From positions 858,001-922,000 of the forward strand of contig NZ_JAVLAT010000002.1 in NCBI RefSeq assembly GCF_032190615.1: a stretch of 64,000 nt of DNA, in the 5' to 3' direction. The position numbers were made by a program, and so were the translations under genes. The DNA comes from Brucella pseudogrignonensis. Its GTDB lineage: Bacteria; Pseudomonadota; Alphaproteobacteria; Rhizobiales; Rhizobiaceae. The notes under the pieces were generated by a model. It ran no database searches and had not been told where the DNA came from. It saw nothing but the letters and a program-made list of their open reading frames with translations. Shown here piece by piece: positions 45,628-54,577 of the stretch. Every line of letters begins with the position of its first letter. Positions within the stretch are counted from its first letter, which is position 1.

Positions 45628-45700
45628 GGCGTTCAATCCTTTCGTCAATCCTGTGTTTTATAGTCCGGTTTTCCGCGAGTGAAAGCAGGAAGATGATAAT

Positions 45701-46597
45701 TCAGTGTTTTTCGGCGCTTGGCTTTTCATCAAGCAGGATAAATCTCAAACTGTCTTCAACAGTCAGTGGTATCATCGATCCGTGGCTTTCCTTCTCGAAG
45801 CGACGATAGGCAACCTCAAATCCCGGGAGTTGTTTCAACTCAGTCTGAATGTCTGCACCCGATGGCCCGCCGCGCAGCTTCTTCAAGCGCTCCATGTCTT
45901 CCTTTGACTGGCCGGGACGTTCGCCGCGCTTTCCAGAGTTTTCAATCAACAAACGGATGGGGCTCGGGTTAGCCTTAAATGCTTCTACGAACTTGTTCTT
46001 GTCAGCGAGAATGGAACGTCCATTCCACCAAATCGATGGGTCGGCAGATGCATAGGTCTGGAAAGAGCCTGTGTGATTAAAGAGCGCATAAAGCGTGAAA
46101 AGGCCACCAAGTGAATGTCCAAACAGGGCCTGTTTGTCCTTGTCGATGATAAAACGCTTTTCAATTTCCGCTTTCACCTGATGATTGATGAAATCGAAGA
46201 AAGCATCACGTCCACCGGTGTTTGGAATATTCGTTTGAATAGGAATGAGTTCATCAGGCGTCGGCGGCGTAAGATCGAAATAGCGCAGGCGGACGATTTC
46301 GTCTTTGTCTTCAGTCGGATAACCAACGCCGACATAAACTGCATTAAGCTTTGGATCTTTCTCCATAAGCTTTGCAGCAATCGGCAGCATGCGATTGCCG
46401 TCCGTCATATAGACGACAGGAAACCCTTCTGCAGGGGCTTTTTCAACAGGAGCTGCCACAAAAATTCGATAATCAATACCGTTCGCTTGCAAGTCAAATG
46501 AACTGACTTGTGGTGTTTGAGCATGCGCGGATGCGCTCACGAGGATGCTTCCGAACATGAGACAGACCTTTAGAATGATATTCTTCATTTTGCTCAT
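45701..46597 (-). CDS. Periplasmic siderophore esterase (IroE/Fes-like alpha/beta hydrolase)
   Basis: 298 residues. The start at 46597 gives MSKMKNIILKVCLMFGSILV, a signal peptide ending SASAHAQ. The esterase D fold is evident from the nucleophile elbow GHSLGG (Ser about 152), with later KESHGSMIPL supplying the probable His. IroE and related enzymes linearise tri-lactone catecholate siderophores in the periplasm. Its place between the TonB receptor and the binding protein supports that role. A hairpin separates it from the receptor gene. Confidence 0.88.
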   Translation of the reverse strand: MSKMKNIILKVCLMFGSILVSASAHAQTPQVSSFDLQANGIDYRIFVAAPVEKAPAEGFPVVYMTDGNRMLPIAAKLMEKDPKLNAVYVGVGYPTEDKDEIVRLRYFDLTPPTPDELIPIQTNIPNTGGRDAFFDFINHQVKAEIEKRFIIDKDKQALFGHSLGGLFTLYALFNHTGSFQTYASADPSIWWNGRSILADKNKFVEAFKANPSPIRLLIENSGKRGERPGQSKEDMERLKKLRGGPSGADIQTELKQLPGFEVAYRRFEKESHGSMIPLTVEDSLRFILLDEKPSAEKH

Positions 46598-46620
46598 GAG
46601 AGCATCCAATTCATAAAAAT

Positions 46621-46646
46621 GACGCCAGCCAAAATCGGCTGGCGTC
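46621..46646 (-). terminator. Partial terminator after the TonB receptor gene
   Basis: GACGCCAGCC (46621-46630) pairs perfectly with GGCTGGCGTC (46637-46646). On the minus strand the stem is followed by ATTTTT. It would let the receptor gene be expressed above the downstream transport genes. Confidence 0.7.
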
Positions 46647-46656
46647 TTTGCGTATT

Positions 46657-48894
46657 CTAGAAGCGCGATGTCATGCCGAGCCAGAGACGACGGCCTTCGA
46701 CCACGTTGTTGGTTTCATCCACAGTGACCTTCTTGTCGAAGATATTGTAGACAGCCGCATTCAGCGTCACGTTTTCGCTGAATTCATACGAGCCACCGAA
46801 ATCAAGCGTAGCATATCCCTTGTATTTGCGCGCAATGACCTGTCCGCGGCTGTTGTAGGCATAGGGTTCGCCGACTGTGCCGATACGAAGACCGGCATTG
46901 ATTTCTGAACCGTGATAGTTCGCAGCCGTCCAAGCCGTTAAGCCATCTACGGGGGTGTCCCAATCCGCGCGGATGCTACCCATGTGCTTTGGTGTGCGGG
47001 CCAACGGTAGGCCTGCATATTCACCAGTTTTCTGTTCCGAATGGGTGTAAGTATAATTTGCGCGCAGCTTGATCGTGTCGGTCGCTTCCCAGTCAGCCGT
47101 CAATTCGACGCCCTGAATGACAGCTTCGTCAATGTTATAGCTGTAATAAAGGACATAGTTCGGGTCTTGAGCCCAGCGAAGTGGCTGACCAGTGATTGGA
47201 TCGTACTGGATGTTGCTGGCGATCTTATCTTTGAAATCAGTGTAAAAATAAGTTGCGCCGAGACGCAGACCCTGCTGATTGTCCCAGAGTGCACTGGCTT
47301 CATAGCTTGTGCTTTTTTCTGGCTGGAGATTCGGATCGCCAATGATGACGCCGCAGTTTCCAGTTGGGCCATAGGTACAATTGCCGCCGCCGGTGGTATA
47401 AGCATAGCCCGGCGCAATGGTGCGCAGTTCAGGTGCACGGAAACCCGTTGAAATGCCGCCCTTGATAGTCAGCTGATCGGTTGCATGCCAAACGGCATAG
47501 CCTCGTGGGCTCCAATGCGAACCGTAGATTTCATGGTGATCCATACGCAGACCGCCGGTGAGGGCGAAATCTGGTGTGATCCACCATTCATCCTCAGCAA
47601 AGAGCGCCCACTGCTTAATCGTGAACTGTTCGTCTAATCCGGTACGACGGCCAGGGTTCTGATCTGTCAGGGTGCCTTCGATGAATTGGCCGCCCGTTAC
47701 GAGCGTATGGTTGCCATAAAGCTCGAAGGGCGTCGTGAACTTACCATCAAGTGTTGAATTGCGGATGTGCGGTGAACGCAGGTTTTCCACGAACTCGCTG
47801 CGCGCATTATTCCAGCTGAAATTCGTTCTTTCAGCCGTTTCCTGCATGAAGGAGAATTCGGAAGTCGTTGGACCCCAACGGCCAGTATGACTGATAGACC
47901 AATGGTTGCGGTCATTAAGATTGTAAGCATCAACAGGCGCAGTGCTGTTGGTGGAGACTGGATTGATCGTGTTTCCAACCGAAGAGTCACGGCGTAAGCG
48001 TGTCTTGCCTGCTTCAAAGACAATGTCGTGATCCGCATTTGGTGTGATGGTTACACGACCTGTAATGTCGATGTCTTTTTGCTCAGGCGTACCACTGATG
48101 ATCTGGTCTTCCTGACGCTTCATACCACGTCCCCAGAGCTGCACACCAACGAGGTTGGGTACGAGCGGGCCAGTTATGTAATATGAACCCTGATAGGAAT
48201 TACCGTACTTGGAATGCTGCTGGAGTGTCGTGTCGACACTGAGCGAGCCGCTCCACGTGTCTGCAACTTTTTTGGTAATGACGTTGATAACGCCGCCCAT
48301 CGCGTCTGAACCATAAAGCGATGACATTGGACCGCGAATGACTTCAATACGCTCAATAGCATTGGCTGGCGGCAGGAAACTTTGCTCAAAGCCGGAATTG
48401 CCGTTGGTACGCGCATCGCGTGTGCTTTGGCGCTTTCCATCGACGAGTATAAGCGTATAGGTGCCGGGAAGACCGCGAATGAAGATATCACGTTCAGCAG
48501 CGGAACCAGTTACGGCAACGCCTTGCACATCACGCAGTGCATCGCCAAGATCACGATAAGCACGTTTTTCAAGCTCTTCACCTGGAATGACCGAAATGCT
48601 GGCTGGTGCATCAGTGATGTTTTGTTCAAAACCTGTTGCCGATACAACGATCTGATTAAGTGTAATGCCACCCCCAGCATTCACCTGTTCAGCCGCTTGC
48701 GCCTCAGCCTGTTTCTTTTTGGCAGCTTCTTCCTCTGCCTTGGTTAAGGTCTGTGCGAAGGAAACGGTGCCGGTCAAAACAAGTGCAGTGAAAAGACAGG
48801 TGCCCGCAAGAACAGCTTTTGCAAAAAGCGATTTGCTGGCCAAGTGCCTGTTCTGCGAGCCAGTGGCGCGTGATCCCCGAAACAAGCTGGTCAT
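46657..48894 (-). CDS. TonB-dependent outer-membrane siderophore receptor (FepA/CirA type)
   Basis: 745 residues from ATG 48894, with AAGGGTG seven bases before it; the GTG at 48903 lies within that ribosome-binding site. A signal peptide ends VSFAQ. A Glu/Ala/Lys-rich spacer is followed by the TonB box region LNQIVVSATG and the plug (DAPASISVIPGEELEKRAYR, IRGLPGTYTLILVDGKR, RIEVIRGPMSSLYGSDAMGG). The beta-barrel ends in LWLGMTSRF with terminal Phe. It imports a ferric siderophore, probably a catecholate, at the head of the operon. Confidence 0.94.
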   Translation of the reverse strand: MTSLFRGSRATGSQNRHLASKSLFAKAVLAGTCLFTALVLTGTVSFAQTLTKAEEEAAKKKQAEAQAAEQVNAGGGITLNQIVVSATGFEQNITDAPASISVIPGEELEKRAYRDLGDALRDVQGVAVTGSAAERDIFIRGLPGTYTLILVDGKRQSTRDARTNGNSGFEQSFLPPANAIERIEVIRGPMSSLYGSDAMGGVINVITKKVADTWSGSLSVDTTLQQHSKYGNSYQGSYYITGPLVPNLVGVQLWGRGMKRQEDQIISGTPEQKDIDITGRVTITPNADHDIVFEAGKTRLRRDSSVGNTINPVSTNSTAPVDAYNLNDRNHWSISHTGRWGPTTSEFSFMQETAERTNFSWNNARSEFVENLRSPHIRNSTLDGKFTTPFELYGNHTLVTGGQFIEGTLTDQNPGRRTGLDEQFTIKQWALFAEDEWWITPDFALTGGLRMDHHEIYGSHWSPRGYAVWHATDQLTIKGGISTGFRAPELRTIAPGYAYTTGGGNCTYGPTGNCGVIIGDPNLQPEKSTSYEASALWDNQQGLRLGATYFYTDFKDKIASNIQYDPITGQPLRWAQDPNYVLYYSYNIDEAVIQGVELTADWEATDTIKLRANYTYTHSEQKTGEYAGLPLARTPKHMGSIRADWDTPVDGLTAWTAANYHGSEINAGLRIGTVGEPYAYNSRGQVIARKYKGYATLDFGGSYEFSENVTLNAAVYNIFDKKVTVDETNNVVEGRRLWLGMTSRF

Positions 48895-48928
48895 AAATGT
48901 CACCCTTTAAGTTGAGTTTTCGGCTCTC

Positions 48929-48956
48929 CTTATGTATGGCAATAAGATGACGTCAA
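48929..48956 (-). promoter_or_regulatory. Probable promoter of the siderophore operon
   Basis: On the minus strand, TTGACG (48956-48951) and CATAAG (48934-48929) are separated by 16 bases, matching a sigma-70 promoter. The -35 box lies within the spacer of a strong inverted repeat. Confidence 0.5.
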
Positions 48957-48966
48957 CGGTCATCTT
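48944..48966. promoter_or_regulatory. Inverted-repeat operator over the siderophore promoter
   Basis: AAGATGAC (48944-48951) and GTCATCTT (48959-48966) are perfect 8-base arms with a seven-base spacer. The element overlaps the -35 region of the TonB receptor promoter and lies 51 bases before the divergent hybrid regulator gene. It is a good candidate binding site for that regulator or for an iron regulator such as Irr. Confidence 0.55.
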
Positions 48967-49016
48967 TTATAACAATTCCAAGTTTCGAAAAACGCAACTG
49001 ATCGGATAAGACAGCA

Positions 49017-50483
49017 ATGGCTGGCAAGCGCATGAAAACACAGACAGAGCCAGAGGCTGCCGCAGGCGAAAGCCTGAAGTTGGGTGAGCTTCGCTTGTTG
49101 ATTGCGCTTGATGCACTTCTTGTGGAAGGCAGTGTTGGTGGTGCCGCTCGGCAAATGGGCTTGAGCATGGCAGCCATGAGTCGATTGCTTGGACAGATAC
49201 GCGAAAAATTTGACGATCCGATTTTCATCCGTTCAGGCCGCAATATGATCGCAACGCCGAAGGCGGAGGCATTGCGGGGACGACTTCGCAGACTTGCCAA
49301 TGAAACGGAAGCGTTGATGAATTTTGACGGCAAAGATGCTGCTGAAGTGCATTGCGAACGACGGGGATGGGAAAAGACAAGCATGATTGTTGCCCCACCA
49401 CCGCTTGGCATCCGCAAGGTGGTGCAGCTTGAGAACCACCCGACGCCAGAACAGCTTGCTGCGCAATTTGCCAATGTTCAGGATGAAAATGATCCGTCCC
49501 TGCGCTTGGCAAAATATATAGCGATTATTGGCCGTAAGATTGGCTATACGCGTCCGCTTGAAATGCATGAGGCGGAAGACGCCTTCACCACGATTTTTGC
49601 TGGTGAGGCAGACCCTATGCAGATCAGTGCTTTGTTGCGTCTCATCCATTACCGTGGAGAAACTGCGCCGGAGTTAGCCGGGATGGCTCGTGCAGCGCAT
49701 CGCTATTATACGCTTGATGCAAATATAGGGACTTCAGCGCTCGACTGGCCAGCCTATCTGTCGCCCAATTCCAATCAATCGCCCTGGTTTATGTTGGCGG
49801 CCATTCTCGTTTCGCGAGCCGGGTATCCGGTGGTGTTGCACGGCAACTGCGGTATGGGCGAATTGTCAGGAAAGCTTGAACTTGCAGCGCAGGCCGTAAA
49901 TATTCCGATTGCCACGTCGCTGGCGCTTGGAAAAAGTGCTTTGAACGCTCATGGTATTTGCTTCATGCCGCTTGCAGGCTTTGCACCTCAGGTTCATTCT
50001 CTACTGGCGCTCTATCCGTTGTTTAATTCGCGCTCATCGATAAACAGCCTTGCGCATCTGCTAAATCCCTTGAGGCTTTCAGCGTCTTTTGTGGGTGTGA
50101 CACAGCCTGCTTACCGCGAACTGCATCGCGATGCAGGGGCACTTTTGAATATGAAGTCCGTCTCCGCTGTTTCGACAAGCCGCGATGTTGCCGAATTGGT
50201 TCCCCATCATGCGCACACGGTTTATCGATGGCTAGGCTCGCAGAAAATCGACATCAATCTCCCGACCTTATCAAAGGCTGCAACAGACCGCCATGCCAGC
50301 CAAAGCACGTTTGAATATTGGCTCGCAGTTTGGTCTGGTGCGGCTATCGATGAGCGCGCTGAACTCACGGTCATTGCATCAACTGCGATGGCATTGATGA
50401 CTGCTCTTGCTGCCGATAACGATAGTTACGGACATTTCTATGCGCAGGCACAGGCGCTTTGGCAAGCGCGTCATCAACGCTAA
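49017..50483 (+). CDS. Hybrid regulator: LysR-type HTH fused to a TrpD2/anthranilate-PRT-like domain
   Basis: 488 residues. Residues 20-85 form a LysR-type HTH (LDALLVEGSVGGAARQMGLS...IRSGRNMIATPKAEAL). Instead of the usual periplasmic-binding-like effector domain, residues 150-480 resemble glycosyltransferase family 3, as in TrpD and YbiB: a helical N-domain (LAKYIAIIGRKIGYTRPLEMHEAEDAF) and VVLHGNCGMGELSG in place of the TrpD K-H-G-N-R block. The TrpD GTGGD loop is degenerate (ANIGTSALDWPAY), so catalysis is doubtful. It is divergent from the siderophore operon with an inverted repeat between, suggesting control of iron uptake by a sugar-phosphate or nucleotide ligand. Function inferred. 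Confidence 0.85.
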   Translation: MAGKRMKTQTEPEAAAGESLKLGELRLLIALDALLVEGSVGGAARQMGLSMAAMSRLLGQIREKFDDPIFIRSGRNMIATPKAEALRGRLRRLANETEALMNFDGKDAAEVHCERRGWEKTSMIVAPPPLGIRKVVQLENHPTPEQLAAQFANVQDENDPSLRLAKYIAIIGRKIGYTRPLEMHEAEDAFTTIFAGEADPMQISALLRLIHYRGETAPELAGMARAAHRYYTLDANIGTSALDWPAYLSPNSNQSPWFMLAAILVSRAGYPVVLHGNCGMGELSGKLELAAQAVNIPIATSLALGKSALNAHGICFMPLAGFAPQVHSLLALYPLFNSRSSINSLAHLLNPLRLSASFVGVTQPAYRELHRDAGALLNMKSVSAVSTSRDVAELVPHHAHTVYRWLGSQKIDINLPTLSKAATDRHASQSTFEYWLAVWSGAAIDERAELTVIASTAMALMTALAADNDSYGHFYAQAQALWQARHQR

Positions 50484-50616
50484 TTTGCTAAACATAAACC
50501 CATTCCTTGACGGTTAATATTTTTATTTGTTTTTCACCCGTCAAGGAACAGGTTCGGGGGTACAAAGCTATAATGTGCCGATCAATTGACGAAAAATAGC
50601 TGGTAGATATAGCAAT

Positions 50617-50644
50617 AAAAAACGCCGGGTAGTCGGCGTTTTTT
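50617..50644. terminator. Bidirectional terminator between hybrid regulator and aldehyde dehydrogenase genes
   Basis: AAAAAACGCCG (50617-50627) pairs with CGGCGTTTTTT (50634-50644) between the convergent genes, giving T-runs on both strands. Confidence 0.9.
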
Positions 50645-50665
50645 ATTATATTATAGTTTTTATAA

Positions 50666-52111
50666 TCAGCCGCTTATGAGCTTTACTTCCATAAAGTCTT
50701 CAAGGCCCCATTTGCCGCCTTCACGGCCATTGCCAGATTGTTTGTAGCCACCAAACGGACTGCCCGGTGCGCGTGAAGTTCCGTTGATCTGGATCATGCC
50801 AGCACGAAGCTTGCGGGCGACGCGCTTAGCCCGCTCCGGGTTTCCCGTCTGAATATATGCGGCCAAACCATAGGGCGTGTCATTGGCGATAGCGATGGCT
50901 TCTTCTTCTGTATCGAAGGGGATCATTGCCAGCACAGGGCCGAAGATTTCCTCACGAGCAATGGTCATTTCGTTGTTCACATCGGCGAAAATGGTCGGCT
51001 TGACGAAGTCGCCTTCTGAAATGCCGTCAGGGCGTCCGGTACCACCAGCAATCAGACGTGCACCTTCATCGATCCCTTTCTGAATAAGTGCCTGCACCTT
51101 GTCGAACTGGATTGAGGAGGAAAGCGGGCCGATATGTTCGCCTTCTTTGGATGGATCATCGACAATGGTTTTCGATGCCGACTTTTTTGCAAACTCAACC
51201 GCCTGATCATAAACTGAGCGTTCGACCAGCATGCGGGTTGGTGCATTGCAGGATTGACCGGTGTTTTCAAAGCAATGGTTCACACCGCGTTCAATCGCTT
51301 TTTCGAGATCGCTGTCGGCAAACACGATGTTTGGCGACTTTCCGCCGAGTTCAAGCGAAACACGTTTAACGGTCGCGGCTGCAGCCCGCGAAACTGCAGT
51401 TCCGGCGCGGGTTGAACCGGTGAACGACATCATGTCGATATCAGGATGTTGTGACATCGCTTCGCCGACAACTGGACCTTCGCCGTTGACGAGGTTGAAA
51501 ACGCCTTTTGGCAAGCCGGCTTCATCGACAAATTCAGCGAAGAGCATCGCCGACATAGGCGCGATTTCGGATGGCTTGAGTATGACTGTGCAACCCACGG
51601 CAAGGGCAGGGATGACCTTGAGCGCGATCTGGTTCATTGGCCAGTTCCACGGCGTAATCAAGCCGCAAACACCGATCGGTTCACGCACAATAGCCTGATT
51701 GGAATGCTTTGGTGAAAGAATTTCATCGAATTCGAAATTCTCGAATGCTGCAATAAAAGCTTTTGTGTGCGAGATGCCTGCTGCGGCCTGCGATTCACGC
51801 GCAAGCTTGATTGGCGCACCCATTTCCTTGGAAATAGCCTGCGCCATTTCTTCAAGACGGCGTTCGTAGATTTCTACGATACGGCGGAGATAGCCAATGC
51901 GTTCTTCAGCAGGTGTTTCACTCCACGAAGGAAATGCCTTTTTTGCCGCAGCGACAGCCAGATCAATATCGGCAGATGAGCCAGCAGAAATCACTGCATA
52001 AGGCTTTTCATTGGCTGGATTGATGACTTCAATCGTCTTTGCTTCGAGTGGTGCGCGCCATGCGCCATCAATGTAGAAATCTGTTTTCTGATCCAGATTT
52101 TTCTGAAGCAT
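50666..52111 (-). CDS. NAD(P)-dependent aldehyde dehydrogenase
   Basis: 481 residues from ATG 52111 with GGAGGA eight bases upstream. The catalytic Cys is in ENTGQSCNAPTRMLVE and the Glu in SLELGGKSPNIVFAD. PWNWPMNQIALKVIPALAVG is the conserved cofactor cleft text. It is not closely linked to a pathway gene: a DUF3775 gene lies upstream. The substrate aldehyde is unknown. It is distinct from the ALDH at 14937-16409. Confidence 0.93.
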   Translation of the reverse strand: MLQKNLDQKTDFYIDGAWRAPLEAKTIEVINPANEKPYAVISAGSSADIDLAVAAAKKAFPSWSETPAEERIGYLRRIVEIYERRLEEMAQAISKEMGAPIKLARESQAAAGISHTKAFIAAFENFEFDEILSPKHSNQAIVREPIGVCGLITPWNWPMNQIALKVIPALAVGCTVILKPSEIAPMSAMLFAEFVDEAGLPKGVFNLVNGEGPVVGEAMSQHPDIDMMSFTGSTRAGTAVSRAAAATVKRVSLELGGKSPNIVFADSDLEKAIERGVNHCFENTGQSCNAPTRMLVERSVYDQAVEFAKKSASKTIVDDPSKEGEHIGPLSSSIQFDKVQALIQKGIDEGARLIAGGTGRPDGISEGDFVKPTIFADVNNEMTIAREEIFGPVLAMIPFDTEEEAIAIANDTPYGLAAYIQTGNPERAKRVARKLRAGMIQINGTSRAPGSPFGGYKQSGNGREGGKWGLEDFMEVKLISG

Positions 52112-52219
52112 GATGAAATCCTCCAATGCTTTGCTTTTTGTTTCCCGTGTCGAAGCGCAGACTACGCGCCAGCTGTGACGGCGTCAAAACAGAACGATCA
52201 ATGGAAACATCAATTTTTC

Positions 52220-52624
52220 TTATTCGTTATCGTAGGCTTCGAAATCTATGCCGAGCGTTTCGAGGCCTTCTTCGATATAATCACCAAGAAGCGGGATACC
52301 GAGAAGATATTTCGCTTCCCGGCCATTGTGGCGGTCACTTGCGGTCGAAAGAGCATCACTCCACTCTTCCGCGCTGAAATCCCCGCGGCCGACCCACACC
52401 AAAGCCAACAATTCGATCTTCTCATCTTCGTTCAGAGAGCGAATTGCGGCGACCAGTTCTCGGCGTGTCGGGTTGGTGATGGAAGAATCAAGAATGTCAA
52501 CGTCGCCATCATCCGATGCATTAGAGCCGGAATCTTCGTCCACAGCGGGAACCTGAACATCATATTCTCGCGCCTTGGCGATAATAAACTCAATGTTTTC
52601 GATATTGTTGACCAGCTCAACCAT
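52220..52624 (-). CDS. DUF3775 family protein
   Basis: 134-residue acidic soluble protein. The DUF3775 region covers most of it, with AIRSLNEDEKIELLALVWVG and WSDALSTASDRHNGREAKYLLGIP as recognisable family text. An acidic insert (DEDSGSNASDDGDVD) lies near residues 28-43. The C-terminus GDYIEEGLETLG is typical. No function is known for the family. AGGCAAAT precedes the ATG. It stands alone, upstream of the ALDH gene on the same strand. Confidence 0.8.
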   Translation of the reverse strand: MVELVNNIENIEFIIAKAREYDVQVPAVDEDSGSNASDDGDVDILDSSITNPTRRELVAAIRSLNEDEKIELLALVWVGRGDFSAEEWSDALSTASDRHNGREAKYLLGIPLLGDYIEEGLETLGIDFEAYDNE

Positions 52625-52713
52625 TATATTTGCCTCCGTAACGTCGCTGTTTATCGAACGCAGTGAGAGGTCTGTGGTTCCGTTAGAAACGGTTCGTCAG
52701 AAATTCTGTGCTG

Positions 52714-52738
52714 CGGCTCTATAAAAGATATAGAGCCG
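52714..52738. repeat. Hairpin downstream of the TauE-type gene
   Basis: CGGCTCTATA (52714-52723) pairs perfectly with TATAGAGCCG (52729-52738) around AAAGA. It lies between the TauE and DUF3775 genes, both on the minus strand. No T-run follows; it may end or protect the tauE transcript. Confidence 0.6.
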
Positions 52739-52804
52739 TTACGAAGGTTTATTAGGCTTGTTGCAAAAATATTGATTTTGGGTGGGGGTCTGCGGTTTTA
52801 AATT

Positions 52805-53566
52805 TCAAAGCGTAAAAAACGGGATCACCCAATCTGCTATGAGCTTGATCGACAGCCCAAAAAGCGTGAGCTGTACGAGCAGGAAAAACGGACCATCCGG
52901 CATGATACGGGTGAGCTTGGCACCAACGAACGTGCCGATAATCGCGGCAGGCAAAAGCCAAAGGCCAAGCGACCAGTCAAGATTGGAAAACTGCTGCAAC
53001 TGCCAATAGGGGATCAGCTTAACCGCATTGACGATCGCAAAAAGAATGGTCGATGTGCCAGCAAATACCAGCTTTTCCAGATGCTGTGGCAGTACATACA
53101 TCTGAAAGGGTGGTGCGCCGGAGTGTGAAACGAAACTTGTGAGGCCGGTTATAATTCCCCAAAAGGTTCCACCTGGGATATCTGCCTTACGCGCCGCGCG
53201 TCGGTATTTTGCACCGACCCAGACGTTGAAGCAGAAGAATAGCCCCACAAGTCCGACCATCATGCCGATGAATGTGCTGGAAAGATGCGAGCTGAAAAAC
53301 CAGCCCAATCCGATCCCTACAATGGCAGCTGGCGTAAGAATTGCCAGATTTCGTGCTGAGAAGTGGTGGCGATAGAGGTAAAGCCCGAACATATCGCTGA
53401 CGACATAGATTGGCAGCAACAGGGCTGCTGCCGTTACAGGCGAGATAACCAGAGCCATCAACGGTACTGATAACGTGCCTACGGACGGCAAACCACCTTT
53501 GGACAGGCCGACCAAAAAGGCTGCAATAACAGCTACTGTCATAAATAAGGGGGTATGCTCAAGCAT
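52805..53566 (-). CDS. Sulfite exporter TauE/SafE family membrane protein
   Basis: 253 residues with about eight hydrophobic segments. The TauE motifs are clear: FLVGLSKGGLPSVGTLSVPLMAL near the N-terminus and GIITGLTSFVSHSGAPPFQMYVLPQ in the second half. Members export sulfoacetate, sulfite or related anions, or import them. The gene stands alone, 50 bases downstream of the aminotransferase gene on the same strand. Substrate unproven. Confidence 0.9.
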   Translation of the reverse strand: MLEHTPLFMTVAVIAAFLVGLSKGGLPSVGTLSVPLMALVISPVTAAALLLPIYVVSDMFGLYLYRHHFSARNLAILTPAAIVGIGLGWFFSSHLSSTFIGMMVGLVGLFFCFNVWVGAKYRRAARKADIPGGTFWGIITGLTSFVSHSGAPPFQMYVLPQHLEKLVFAGTSTILFAIVNAVKLIPYWQLQQFSNLDWSLGLWLLPAAIIGTFVGAKLTRIMPDGPFFLLVQLTLFGLSIKLIADWVIPFFTL

Positions 53567-53616
53567 TCACGCAGCAACCGTTATTGGGGTCAAATTTAGA
53601 GGATAAGCCGTTTTTC

Positions 53617-54471
53617 TCAGCTGTGCGCCCATTCCCAGTAAAGCGAACGTGCACGCTTTGTAACAGCACCGTATTCCAGCCTGCGGTCGTCAAAGCCGAT
53701 AACTGGAACGACCTTGCTTAAGTTACCTGTAGAGAAGATTTCATCTGCTTCACGAAAATCTTCAAGCGTGAGGGAAATTTCGTGAACGCTCACTCCGGCC
53801 TCGCGCAAAAGTCCGATCACGCGCTGGCGTGTGATGCCGTTCAGGAATGTACCATTAGGAACCGGCGTGAAAACTTCTCCACCGCGAACCATGAAGACAT
53901 TCGAGGTTGCCGTTTCTGCAACATTGCCGAGAACGTCTGTAACGAGCGCATTATGGAAGCCCTTGGCTTTCGCTTCACGCAGCATCCTTCCATTGTTCGG
54001 ATAAAGGCATGCAGCCTTGGCATTCACGGGCATGACCTGCAGATAAGGACGATGAAACGAAGTTGTCGTAACGGTAAAGCCCTTTGGCTCGACCATTGGG
54101 ATTTCTTCAAGACAAAGGGCAAAATCGGTTGATTCCGGCGCTGCCGCAACCGTGGTGCTATCGCCGTCTTCGGCCCAATACATCGGGCGGATATAGACAT
54201 CTGTCCCCGGCGCGAACTTCTTCAAACCTTCGCGAGCGAGCGTTTCAATATCGCTGCCGCTCAGCATAGGTGCCAGTCCAAGCGCGCGTGCAGAGTCGTT
54301 TGCGCGTGCAGAGTGCCGATCAAGATCAGGCGTTACGCCTTCAAAAAGACGTGCACCGTCGAAAACGAGAGAGCCAAGCCATGTCGCATGTGAAGCTGCG
54401 CCGAGAATGCGTACATCGCCTTGATGCCACTCACCTTTGTAATAGGTCCAAGTTGCTCGCTTCTCAGCCAT
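53617..54471 (-). CDS. Class-IV PLP aminotransferase (branched-chain aminotransferase-like)
   Basis: 284 residues of fold-type IV. The PLP-binding Lys lies in VNAKAACLYPNNGRMLREAKAKGFHNALVTD, followed by ETATSNVFMVRGGEVFTP and the late FSTGNLSKVVPV. These are the landmarks of BCAT-type enzymes. It transfers an amino group between branched-chain or related amino acids and 2-oxoglutarate. The classical IlvE text is only partly kept, so a D-amino-acid or other substrate is possible. Confidence 0.88.
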   Translation of the reverse strand: MAEKRATWTYYKGEWHQGDVRILGAASHATWLGSLVFDGARLFEGVTPDLDRHSARANDSARALGLAPMLSGSDIETLAREGLKKFAPGTDVYIRPMYWAEDGDSTTVAAAPESTDFALCLEEIPMVEPKGFTVTTTSFHRPYLQVMPVNAKAACLYPNNGRMLREAKAKGFHNALVTDVLGNVAETATSNVFMVRGGEVFTPVPNGTFLNGITRQRVIGLLREAGVSVHEISLTLEDFREADEIFSTGNLSKVVPVIGFDDRRLEYGAVTKRARSLYWEWAHS

Positions 54472-54577
54472 AGTTTTTATCCTTGATCGATTGCATTTCG
54501 TACCAAATCCCGCGCGAAGCGCTTTCAGTTCTAAATAGAATTGCTGGAAAGAGCTGGGGTAGGATATGAATCTGCGC

